From positions 1 to 64,000 of the forward strand of contig BRXX01000420.1 in assembly GCA_030267905.1 (NCBI GenBank): DNA of 64,000 nt, read 5' to 3'. The notes beneath the pieces are model-generated. The model did not search any database, had not been told where the DNA came from, and saw only the letters and a program-made list of their open reading frames with translations. Below are positions 21,614 through 31,717 of the stretch, piece by piece. The number at the start of each line of letters is the position of its first letter. The first letter of the stretch is position 1. A program made the position numbers and the translations under genes. This stretch comes from Triparma verrucosa (taxonomy: Eukaryota > Sar > Bolidophyceae > Parmales > Triparmaceae).

Positions 21614-22138
21614 CGTATTCTAACAATTTGCCTTTTTTTCCAGACAATTAGACAATTAGGATTTTTCACTTTTAATCCCGTACGTCGCTTTAAAGCTATT
21701 AAAACCCTTCATACGGCCTTATCATATATCTTTTCCGTGTGGGTTATGCTATATATGCATGGATCTCGCTTAGAGCTGACTTTTTACTGTGTGCCGATTT
21801 CAATTTTCGGCAAAAATCAAATGACCACGAACAGTCCATTATATCCACACCCCACTCCCCCCTACCACACTCTTCCTACTTTTAGCCAAAGATCGTGTCA
21901 TATACAACACCAAACCGTTATCAAATACATCCAAATATCGAACAATTTGCTGAATAACGCTGCAAAAGACTGCCTTTAGAATCCACGCTCCCAATACGAG
22001 CTTCAAATCAGCCCCCCCTCGGTCCCCCCGCCCCGACAACCCCCCGTCACCTCGTCGAATCTAACCCCTCCCACTATCCTCCCCCACATACACCCTCTCC
22101 CTCCTCCTCTTTCCCCCCAGACCCCTCAACATATAAAA
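21614..22138. promoter_or_regulatory. Divergent promoter region between two chaperonin genes
   Basis: Spacer between plastid cpn10 and cytosolic CCT1, transcribed outwards. The CCT1 side ends in a long C/T tract (about 22005-22120) closing with TTTCCCCCCAG just before ACCCCTCAACATATAAAAATGG; this could be a 5' UTR intron acceptor or a pyrimidine-rich promoter. An A/T-rich TATATATGCATGG word occurs near 21751-21763. Confidence 0.45.
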
Positions 22139-24162
22139 ATGGCGCAACAGCCCCAGCAACAACAATCCGTTGGCACGGGCCTCTTCCTGAACGGCGAGCG
22201 CGAGACCGGCCAGGACGTCCGCTCCGGCAACGTCACCGCCGCCCTCGCTATCGCCAACATCTGCAAGACATCCCTCGGTCCCGTCGGCCTCGACAAGATG
22301 CTAGTGGACGATATCGGTGACGTTACCATCACTAACGACGGCGCTACCATCCTCAAGCAGTTGAGCGTGGAGCATCCTGCCGCGAAGGTGCTCGTGGAGT
22401 TGGCGGATTTGCAGGATCAAGAGGTTGGAGACGGGACTACTAGCGTCGTTATCATCGCGAGTGAGCTACTCAAGAGGGCCAATGAGGTGAGGAAACGAGA
22501 AACGCGCCAACGGTGGGACTGCCCAGGCGACCGCTTTTACGTATACATCCCTCCCCCCCCCCGCAATAAAACTACACAACTCTAACGCTTTAACACCAAT
22601 CCTCATACGACTCTCTTCGCTCGTCGCAGCTCGTCAAGCAGGGCATCCACCCCACCACCATAATCTCCGGCTTCCGCCTGGCCCTCAAGCATGCCGTGAA
22701 CTACATTAAAAAGAACCTCATCGTCCCCGTGGACGCCCTCGGCGACCAGAACCTAATCAACTCCGCCAAGACCTCCATGTCCTCCAAGATCCTCGGCCCC
22801 GAGTCCGTCTTCTTCTCCAAGATGGCCGTCGACGCCGTCAAGTCCGTCAAGATGCCCGTCACCGTCAACGGCAAGCCTGCCTTCAAATACCCCATCTCCG
22901 CCATCCACATCCTCAAGGCCCACGGGAAGTCATCCCTCGAGTCCCACATCGTTAACGGCTTCGCCCTCAACGTAACCCGCGCCGCCCAGGGTATGCCGAC
23001 GACCGTCGCAAACGCTAAGATCGCCATGCTCGACATGAACCTACAGAGGCATAGGCTAGCCATGGGGGTTCAGGTTGTTGTTAAGGATCCTGATGAGGTG
23101 AGAGAATAGTTAAATCACACACATACACAATGATGAGATCATGAGGCTAACAGAACCCCCCTGAACTCCCCCCCCCCCCCCCCGAACCACAGATTGAGAA
23201 AATCAGACAGAGAGGTGAGCGAAAGCAAGGAGCTTCATCGACTTTCGCTGGGAATCTAGAAAGTTCCGCTCGATATATGGCTGATTCTAACTCGTGAATA
23301 TCAATCGTTTCGTTCCTGCGTTCCTCTTTTCGCCTCTTTCGCAGAAATGGACATCACCAAGGAGCGCATCCAGAAGATCATCGACGCCGGCGCGAACGTC
23401 ATCCTCACCACCAAGGGAATCGACGACCTGTGCCTGAAGTACTTCGTCGAGGCAGGGGCCATCGCAGCCCGCAGGTGCAACAAGGAGGACCTTAAGAGGC
23501 TCGCGAAGGCCACCGGAGGAAAGCTCGTCGTCACCATGGCGGACATGGACGGAAACGAGACCTTCGACGCGTCCTGCCTCGGAACCGCGGAAACCGTCAA
23601 GGAGGAGAGGGTCGGAGACGGGGAGCTCCTGTACGTCTGCGGCTGCGTAGGAGGAGCGTCCACCATCGTCCTCAGGGGAGCCAACGAGTTCATGCTCGAC
23701 GAGATGGACAGAGCCCTCCACGACTCACTCTGCGTCATCAAGAGGATGCTCGAGTCGAACTCCCTCGTCGCAGGGGGAGGGGCGGTCGAGGCTTCCCTCT
23801 CCGTCGCCCTCGAGCACTACGCCACTACGATCGAGACCCGCGAGCAGCTCGCTGTCGCTGAGTTCGCTCAGGCCCTCCTCGTCATCCCCAAGACCCTCAG
23901 CGTCAACGCCGCCAAGGACGCTACCGAGCTCGTAGCCAAGCTCCGCAGCATCCATTCCAAGGCTCAAAGCGGTTCCGATAACCTCAAGCACACCGGGCTC
24001 GACCTAATCGACGGCATAACCCGCAACAACCTCGAGGCTGGAGTCGTCGAACCTGCCATCAGCAAGATCAAGTCGCTCCGCTTCGCTACGGAGGCGGCTA
24101 TCACTATCTTGCGCATTGACGACAGAATCACGCTCACGCCTGAACAGGAACCTGGACGCTAA
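22139..24162 (+). CDS. CCT1: TCP-1/CCT chaperonin subunit alpha
   Basis: Exons 22139..22486, 22630..23097, 23193..23214 and 23345..24162 give 551 aa, the normal length of a CCT subunit. Group II chaperonin motifs are intact: LGPVGLDKMLVDDIGDVTIT with NDGATIL, VGDGTTSVV (ATPase), SLVAGGGAVEA and the C-terminal RIDDRITLTPE. The residues TGQDVRSGNV near the N-terminus and the LNGERETG start fit the alpha subunit. It works in the cytosolic TRiC ring that folds actin and tubulin. Exon 3 is a 22-nt micro-exon (IEKIRQR) followed by a 130-nt intron; skipping it would break the frame. Intron 1 ends CTCTTCGCTCGTCGCAG, a diverged introner end. Intron 2 contains a long poly-C run. Confidence 0.95.
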
Positions 24163-24329
24163 AAAGTAATTATAGTGAAAGAAAAAAAAGGAGGAGGGAG
24201 AAGGAGAAAGGGAAGGGGGAAAACACACAGAGAAACAGAAAGGGGGAGGAGAGAAAAGTTAGAGAAGACATGCTAAAAACGTTGGATCTTTTAATTTGAA
24301 ACATTTTGTTCCTCATTTATTAATTTGTT

Positions 24330-26086
24330 TCACACTTCGAAAACGAAGTTCTCCAGGTCGGCCAACCCTCCTACATTCTTCGCATTCCCGTTAGCCATCT
24401 TAAACCCTTGCTTCTCCGTGAGTTCAAAAATTTTCCTATTAAGTTCCTCGCACTGTTTCTTCTGAAGCGCGTAGACGTGCTTTCCCGTCTCGAGGATTAC
24501 CTTCCCCTTGTCCTTCATCAGGGAGGGGAAGTCTAAGTCTCCGACGTGGTGGCATCCGTGTTGGCTGACGTAGCAGATGTCGAATTTTTTAGTGAACTTT
24601 GGCTTGCCGTAGAGGCCTGGGGCGCCGCCGGATACGGGGATTATACGGAGGTTGTCGAGGGTGGAGACGATGTTGCGGGCGCGGGAGGCGGCCTGGCGGA
24701 GGCGCTTCTTTTCTAGGCGTTCCTGCTTGGCAGCGTCGGCTTCGAGCTAAAACGATTGAAGGGGGGGGGTTAAAATAAACACACACACACACGCACGCAC
24801 GCACGCACACACACACACAACAATCAATCCAACACTTCTCACCTCCTTCTTTCTCTTTTCCTCGGCAGCTTTGGCCTTGGCCTCCTCTCCTAGCTCCTCT
24901 CCGTCGGCCTCCTCGACCGGTTTGGCCCCGTTGTCGGTGTTGTATATTACTACGTCGCTTGCGTCCTCTCCTAGCCCGGAGAAAATATCGTTCTTCTTCC
25001 TCATGGTGTAAGTCTCTCCGGTCTCAATCTCCCAGAGGTAGCTCATGACGTTGTACGTGGCCACTTCAACGGTGTGATGGCGGTGCTGCGCCGTCCCTGT
25101 TCCCTCGTTCAAAATGAAGAACAGATCTTCTGCGAATTTGTTCACCTTCTCGCAGCTCACGCCGAACGCCGCGTAAGGGCTGCAGACAATGTCGAGCCAG
25201 AAGCCCCTGATCTCCTTCTTCATGCCCTTGTCCTTCCCGGCCTTCATCATGCCGGCAGTGTAGCTGGCCATTGTCCTATTGGGGGAGTTGTAGGTGGCGT
25301 CTCCGAACTCGAAGGCGACGCCGCTGTTCCTCCACTCCCTGTACTGCTTGATGTGGATGATGCTGGCCACCTCCTTGATCCTAGTCTGGTAGTCCCAGTC
25401 CAGCACATTCTTCTTCACGTCGTAGCGGTCGCCGTAGTAATGCCGCAGGCGCTGGTCCCTCAGCCCTTGCATGTCAAACGGAACGTCGGTGAACCAGCTC
25501 TTGAACGAATTCTCGATCAGGTCGCGGTCACGAAACTTGAGGTTGGAAAGGTCAAAGACGTCGCTAAGGGGGTGGTCGCCGTCGGTAATGATCTCGATCA
25601 GCCCCCTCGCCGTCTCCTCGATGTACCTGGCGGTCCTGTCCTGCACCATTGTGTTGCCGAAAATTTCCAAGAATAGAATGGCCCTCTGGCGGATGGGAAT
25701 CTGCGACGAGCGTTGAGTTAGATACAGCAGCCACCGAGGAGTACTGATGATATGATATGTCGTTCGTTGCTCATCGCTACGCTCACCTCCCAGTCCGTCA
25801 AGACTTGCAGAAGAAGGAAGTGACGAGCAACAACTTCAGTCGGGGTGTCGATCAGGTAAAAATGAAGGGGCGAATTGGGAGCGAACCGGCGGCGCTGAGC
25901 GGCGGTCTTGAGCACGTGGCGAATGTCACATGAGTTCACGATCAGAATCTCAATCGGCTCTCCGTCAACAGCCTGGTGCTCAGCCTCGGCGAGGAGGTTG
26001 GTGGCGGGGGAGAATCCCCACATGCCTTGCAGGCCAATAGAGGCGTGCGAGGAGTTTGACTGGTGAGTGGTGGAGAATTGGGACAT
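24330..26086 (-). CDS. DNAAF3: Axonemal dynein assembly factor 3 (DNAAF3/PF22)
   Basis: Exons complement(24330..24746, 24843..25700, 25787..26086), all phase 0, give 524 aa, close to the human protein. The N-terminal domain (DUF4470) shows MWGFSPATNLL, then ILIVNSCDIRHVLKTAAQRRR and FYLIDTPTEVVARHFLLLQVL. The long C-terminal domain (DUF4471) includes NPMFGDRYDV-like WDYQ and REWRNSGVAFEFGDATYNSP, then RGFWLDIVCSPYAAFGVSCE. DNAAF3 acts in the cytoplasm to pre-assemble inner and outer dynein arms, so the organism builds motile flagella with dynein arms. Intron 2 contains AC and GCAC dinucleotide-type repeats. Intron 1 ends with a diverged introner end (TCTAACTCAACGCTCGTCGCAG on the coding strand, last 21 nt). 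Confidence 0.9.
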
Positions 26087-26523
26087 CGTTTTGTGCGGCG
26101 CGTGGTGGGGCAGGGTGAGGGTTTGGGTTTGCTCCTTCGTTCACAAAAACTCAAATTTAGGAGGTGTTTGATAAAGTCCTTTACGTTCCGTTTGCGGTGG
26201 TAACGTTTAATTATTGAGAGAGATAGTAAAGGGGGTATTGTCGTGAGTTGGTCGTGAGGGTCCTTGCTTTTTTGAGCGAGGTGTGCAAGTTTCCAGGCCG
26301 ATCACCAGTCCGAACCAGCCCATGCAATCTTTCATTTTCCAATTGAGTTGAGCAGTCAACCGCTGATAAAGCTAAAAAAATCTGAGCTTAGCTACTATTT
26401 TTCTGTCTACCAGCTCCCTCATCAACGGTCCCAACGAGTCGAACTCTTCGTCCAACCTTTTTTGTCTCAACCCTTCTTCTCTCGTCGTACCGCAGAAGGC
26501 AACACCCACTCCTAAACAAAGAT
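26087..26523. promoter_or_regulatory. Divergent promoter region, 437 bp
   Basis: Spacer between DNAAF3 and the cation/Ca2+ exchanger gene. It has no coding frame and no repeat. The exchanger side is pyrimidine-rich before the ATG (TTCTTCTCTCGTCG near 26470). Confidence 0.4.
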
Positions 26524-28346
26524 ATGTCTTCTGATCTTCAATGTTCGGACATCAATAACGCCACGGCAGTCGACTGGTTCAGCGACGGCAGTCGCTGCCA
26601 ATTCGCCAACGATTATTGCTCCGGAGACTCGATTCTCAACTACCAGAGTTGGATCGAATGCGCCGATACAGAATCCAAATCCTTTGTGGTCATTGGCATG
26701 GTTTTGTGGCTCGGCTACCTCATCATGTTGCTCGCCTCTACTGCGGACAACTTCTTCGTGATAGAACTCCAGACTTTGTCGACGATGTTGAATCTCTCCG
26801 ACGATGTGGCCGGGGTGACCCTCCTGGCACTTGGCAACGGGGCCCCTGACGTCTTCACTGCCGTCGTTGGTTTGGGACAGGACGACTTTCAGCTGGCGCT
26901 GTCGGACCTCATGGGAGGAGGCATCTTCATCAACACTGTTGTCCTGGGTTCCGTCATCCTGTGCACTACCAAGGAGAACTTGGAGGTTGACAAGGGTCCA
27001 TTCTTGCGAGACTTGGGCATGTACATCCTTTGCACTTCTGGAATTTTCTTCTTCTGCTTGGACGGCATCGTCACCATGGTTGAGGTGAGGGTTCTTTTCA
27101 TGTTTGTTGTTTACTTCGTCGTGGTTCCAGCTAACCCCTTGACAAAAAAATCTCAACTCTTCTGCAGTCTCTCGGGTTCATCTTTGTCTACTTCGCGTAC
27201 ATTGTTATTGTCCTGGTCTCCTCGAAATCCAAAGGAGACGATCCCGCTCAAGACATCGATGCCCTCAAGCTCGAGAATCCTCTGATAGGCGCAGGAGCCA
27301 ACGACCCAGCCTTTGAAGCTTTAATGGACGGTCGCGAGAGGTGAGAAATGCAGCAACTCCGCCACAGAGGACAGGTCTAACCCAAACCATTAACTCGCCG
27401 CTTCGCTCGTCGCAGCCTCTCGAGTTTGGGCCGAGGCTCCAGCGTCGCCCGCGACTCCCTCCGCCAGTACTCAACGAACTCCCACGTCCCCTCCCACCAC
27501 TCCAACAAAATCGCCGCCGACGATGACCACATCCTCGGATTCAACGACGTTCCCGATTTGAACGAAGACGGCATCATAGCTTTCGTTTTGTGGTACGCTG
27601 AGTTCCCTATCTCCGTGCTCCGGCACCTGTCCATCCCCAGCGCCGACCCGTTCTGGTGCCGCAAGCGCCGCCTCTTCTCGGCCCTCTCCCCCATCCTCGG
27701 CCTCCAGCTTGTGATCCTTGCCGTCTTCGGCGTGAAGGGTTTCACCTCCACCCGAATCGCGTGGCTCTTCAACGTAGACTTGTGGATATTAACCCTCTTC
27801 GTCTCCACCCTTATCTCCCTAATCGTCTGGAACCTAAGCAACGACACCGTCCAGCCCCCTTTCTTCCTCCTCTCCGTCTCCTTCGCCTTCCTAATGTCCG
27901 TCGTCTGGCTCGACCTCGTCGCCAACGAGGTCGTCTCAATCCTCGAAACCTTCGGCATGCTAGCCAACATCTCCACAAGCATCCTAGGCCTAACAGTCCT
28001 CGCTTGGGGCAACAGCGTCGGCGACCTTGTAGCCGACACAGCCACAGCGAAAGCCGGTCAAGTAAAAACCGCCATAGCTACTTGCTTCGGTTCGCCCTTA
28101 CTCTCGGCGCTCGTAGGCCTAGGTATTGCACTGACGGTATCGACGTCATCGAACGGTGACCTCAAGACTTCGATTGACACGCAGAATCTCGTGGCTATAA
28201 TAACTCTGCTTTATGTGCTGTTCAGCAGCGGGATTACGTTCTGGAGGTACGACTTTAAACCTCCTAGGGCTTTCGCTTATTATCTTTATGGGGTTTATGC
28301 GGCTTTTATGGGGCTTAGTATCGCGTTGGAAGTTGCGAAAAAGTAG
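26524..28346 (+). CDS. Cation/Ca2+ exchanger, NCLX/CCX type
   Basis: Three exons (26524..27084, 27168..27340, 27416..28346) give 554 aa. The two alpha repeats of the CaCA superfamily are clear: VTLLALGNGAPDVFTAVVG at about residue 100 and LTVLAWGNSVGDLVADT at about 425. The N-terminus has cysteine-containing sequence (CQFANDYC, WIECADTES) typical of SLC8B1/NCLX and plant CCX proteins. A hydrophilic loop of about 70 residues lies between the two helix bundles. It exchanges Ca2+ for Na+ or K+ across an organelle or plasma membrane; mitochondrial placement, as in animal NCLX, is not shown by the N-terminus. Intron 2 ends TAACTCGCCGCTTCGC and TCGTCGCAG, an introner end. Confidence 0.92.
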
Positions 28347-28611
28347 GGGAGTAAAAGAGAGAAGGAGAACGTGGGGGGCGGGGGGGGGGGGACGATGTTT
28401 TTGTATTGTACATCATATATTTCAGCGTGGGAGACGTTACTTTTTTTATTAATAAATGATGCATTGTTTTTTTCTTTACGCGACGTTGTGAAAATTGCCG
28501 CGACGACCCGTTTTTCGGGGGATTTTCTTTTTCCCTCTCTTCCCCCCCCCCTTTTTCTCCTCAGCGCGGTTTTCTCTTAACTTTTAACCTCTCAACGCTT
28601 TGAATAAGCTC
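28347..28611. other. Convergent 3' spacer with a poly-G run
   Basis: The space between two convergent stop codons contains a run of G (about 28377-28391), a T-rich stretch, and a pyrimidine tract (28530-28560). Nothing coding is seen. Confidence 0.5.
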
Positions 28612-29795
28612 TCAGTTAGATTCAGCGTCGCTGTCAAAGTTCTGCAGTTCAGGTAATAGATTAGCGATAGCAGTTTGCTGAGGGTTAAAGAGCTCAAACC
28701 TTAACGGAAGGAAATAGTCCTGATGCTCTGGAGCAGTGTTGATAAGGATGCCACCTATGAGTGCTAGGTTGAGTGCCTTTTTAAGTAAAGAAGGTTGGGG
28801 GGAAGTCGTGCCGAGTAGGAAGTCAACGTCGGGGGTTATGGCGTCGTAGACGGCGGTGGGGAGGGTGGTCTGGTTGAGAGAGACGGAGGGGGAGGATTTT
28901 AGGAGGATCGATGAAGAGGACGCTTCAATGTCAACGGCTGAGGTGACCTGCTGGCAGACGTGGTACTGCTGGATGTCAACTAGAGGGGGGAGGGAGGGGT
29001 TCTTAGCCTTGCCTTTGAAAGGCGAAAGGCGTTTGCCTTTCTTGGGGGACTTGTTTTGCCAGCATGTCTTGTGCTCTGAGAGGGGGTGGGGGAGGGAGAG
29101 TCGGAGTTAGAATAAAACAGGGGCCTTCATCGCGCCAAACAAAACTAACGCATTCTCGGACGCCTCACCTTGGCATATGCTGTTCATGGCGGCGATGGCA
29201 CTACCGCAGCATCCGTTGGGTTCGGCGATGCCCTGATCGTGTCGTCGCAAGCGGTGCAGTTGTTAGAATGTTCGTCCGGTGCTGACGTTCTTCTCCTCTT
29301 CTTTGTTATTTGTTTTCTCACCTTGCGCTCTACCTTTCCCACGTCGTGGGTGTTGGCGAAGCCAACGTGAGGACCGTAGATGATGAACGCCGAACCGTCC
29401 TTGGGTATGTGGCTCGCCATGGCTCCGATTCCGACAGTCCCAGCGAAGGGAAAACCTGAGAGACCTCCGAGGTTGAAAGAGTGGCCAGAGAAGTCAGAAG
29501 CCATGGCGGACTCGAAGGAACGGTTCACCTCGTCGCAGCAGAAGGAGGTCGAGAGGAGAGTTGTGGTGGCGTCCATTCCCTTGGCTTTTAGCATGTGCTT
29601 CACGCGGGACTTGAAGACGCTCACGGGGAGGGCGTTGGGGAACGCCTGCAGGAGGGCAGAGTGGTGGCTGAGGTCGAAGGCCTCCTGGCTCCCGGCTGAG
29701 TAGGAGTCGACCTTGGGGCCGGAGGTCTTGGCGGAGGGGGGGGACTGGGACTTTCGCCCGAGCATGCTTCCGAGGCCTGTCATGAAGGTGCTCAT
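28612..29795 (-). CDS. LCIB-type theta carbonic anhydrase
   Basis: Exons complement(28612..29075, 29169..29232, 29322..29795) give 333 aa. The last exon has no usable internal start and is recognised by family continuity (SAVDIEASSSS ... LINTAPEHQDYFLPLRFELF). The core reads SFCCDEVNRSFESAMASDF, FNLGGLSGFPFAGTVGIGAM, ASHIPKDGSAFIIYGPHVGF and NGCCGSAIAA, which is the LCIB/LCIC family signature. Family structures place zinc on Cys and His residues in such CxxE, GPHVG and CCG segments. It interconverts CO2 and bicarbonate in CO2-concentrating systems around the plastid. The N-terminus (MSTFMTGLGSMLGRKSQ) has no obvious signal peptide; a longer in-frame start at 29948 exists but its sequence looks non-coding. 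The gene marks the organism as photosynthetic or descended from one. Confidence 0.9.
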
Positions 29796-30386
29796 GTTGT
29801 TGTTGTTTTCTGTGAGGGAGTTCTGTGAGGGGTCGGAGCGGGAGGGAGGAAATGGGGTAGGATGGAGAGTTAGGGGATATTTAGAGAGCAATGAGAGTGG
29901 TAAGTGGAGGTGATATGACGTATCCTCCTCGGTACAGTATAGTATCATGTGTTTTGCGCTTAATTAGGCTCTATAGGATAAAATTGCATCGCATTGTGCA
30001 AGCGAAATTTTATTGGCGGAGAGGGAATCAGTTGCAGCACTATTACGCACGCGAGACGTTCAATTTTTTTTAAATAATTGTGGGTTCGCAGTTCAATAAA
30101 TTATTGAGCAGCTGTGTGAATTCGAACCTTCGCTTATTTGAACAGTAAGTCCGCTGCAAAGAATTCAAGCTTGGCCAGCAACCCATTTCTTTTTTCATGC
30201 AATTTGACTGGAAACTGCATGCATGCATGAATTTGACGGTCAAGACAATTCACGATATTACCGCACTCAGCACGCTAGCCTTTTAGAATTTAACATACAC
30301 AACACACAGCATCTTCAGTCCCTTCATTAATTACTATCAACTGAAATAGGATCTCCTCTCATTCCGTAAAAGTTCCCCCCGCTATC
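29796..30386. promoter_or_regulatory. Divergent promoter region, 591 bp
   Basis: Spacer between theta-CA and the hydroxylase-like gene. It includes an A/T-richer part (29950-30120) and a self-complementary GCATGCATGCATG word at about 30217-30230. No coding frame is supported. Confidence 0.45.
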
Positions 30387-31656
30387 ATGGAACTCTCCAC
30401 CTCGTCTGCTTACTACGCTGTCTCTAAACACGTAGGGCTCCCTCTTCCTCCTTCTCCTTCTCCTCCTCCTTCTCAGTCCTCTAACTCAAACAATGACTCA
30501 AACAATGACTCAAACAATGGCCTCTCAAGTGACTCCTCCGACCGCGTCCACAAAGCCCTCGACGCCTTCCTCTCCACCTACTACCTATCTAAGTTCTCCA
30601 AGCAAATCGCCCTAACCTACGTCTCCAAGATCGCTGCCGACTCCACCCCCGACCAGGACCGCGTTAAAAAGTGGCTAATGAGGCAAATGAACAAAACCCT
30701 CTCCCCCCCCCCCAACTGCTCCCCCTGGCAGCGCGGTTGCCCCGAGAAGCTCCCCCTCCTAACCGCCCTCCCCGTGTGGCCAACCTCCGAATTTTCATGG
30801 GTCCCCCGCCTCGAATCTTCCTTCCCCGTGATCCTCTCTGAGCTTCTCTCCCTCCGTTCCTCCACCTCCTCCGGTTTCCAGCCATACCGCGCCCCTTCAA
30901 CCGGAGACTTAGACGTAGGAGACTCCTGCGGAGTCTCAGCGACAGACAAAGGATCCTGGAACGTCTTCTACCTCTCCCTAGGTTCCGTGATGGACTTCTC
31001 TTCCAACAGATCCCTTTGTCCTAAAACTTGCGAAATTTTAGAATCTATTCCGGGGATATACGGACACTCTTTTTTCTCGTGTTTAGCGCCTAACTCTCAT
31101 ATAACTAAACATAACGGTCCGACGAATAAGAAACTTCGTTGTTTCTTTCCTTTAATATGTCAAGATAACGCTAGGTTGCGCGTAGGATCCGTTGAAAACG
31201 TACCTTTAAAAAAAGGTAAGGTACTTATATGGGATGATTCTTTTGAACATGAGAGTTGGAATGACGATGATAGTTCTAGGATTACGTTGATTTTTGATGT
31301 TTGGCATCCGGAGACTACGGTTAAGGAGAGGAAGTTTTTATCGTTTTTGGGGAATAGTCAGCTTAGGGCGCAGAAGAAAATTGTTGAGATGAGGTGAGAC
31401 TGTTAAAGTGAGGAGCGGAGTGAAGGGACAACGTTTGGTTTCGATACGTAAACATGAACATGATTCCGTATGAACGTCGTCGCTGAGTGAACTCGTTACG
31501 TAGGAGCGTTACTTGGCCACAATCGTCTCTAACCCAAACCTCTTGGCTCCTTAACCAACTTCCGATCCTCGCCGTAGCGGGAATAAGGATAATTTTTTCA
31601 GCATTATTGATAGGGCGCAGTATTTAGAAGTCGCGAAGGAGGAGCTTTGGACATAA
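30387..31656 (+). CDS. Aspartyl/asparaginyl beta-hydroxylase-like oxygenase
   Basis: Two exons, 30387..31393 and 31578..31656, give 361 aa. Reading straight past the first donor would stop at once (EMR then TGA); splicing to the GCCGTAG acceptor adds a natural end, SGNKDNFFSIIDRAQYLEV. Residues 225-325 match the Asp_Arg_Hydrox (2-oxoglutarate/Fe(II)) fold: SHITKHNGPTNKKLRC, a PL.C strand, VPLKKGKVLIWDDSFEHESW with the second His ligand, then RITLIFDVWHPE. The first His would be in HNGPTN. The usual CHLPL is CFFPL here. It hydroxylates Asp/Asn in EGF-like domains in animals; the substrate here is unknown. The N-terminus is a Ser/Pro/Asn repeat region without a signal peptide. The intron's start carries GAGGAGCGGAGTGAAGG, an introner-arm relative. 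Confidence 0.82.
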
Positions 31657-31717
31657 AAGGTAGAAATTGAAATAGAATTGAACGTTGAAAGATGTTCTTG
31701 TTTGTTCAACAATGTAT

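Noticed and set aside
23162..23185. Poly-C run in CCT1 intron 2 as an assembly error
   Set aside because: C-rich tracts before acceptors recur in several introns here (15.6, 47.7, 51.5 kb), so this is likely a natural pyrimidine tract.
24747..24842. Repeated CACACGCACG sequence as a possible CRISPR-like or regulatory array
   Set aside because: It is a simple dinucleotide-type microsatellite inside a DNAAF3 intron, with no spacers.
29796..29948. Upstream in-frame ATG of the theta-CA at 29948
   Set aside because: The added sequence (LHLPLSLLSKYPLTLHPTPF) is low-complexity and unlike a coding or targeting region; the downstream ATG has the better context.
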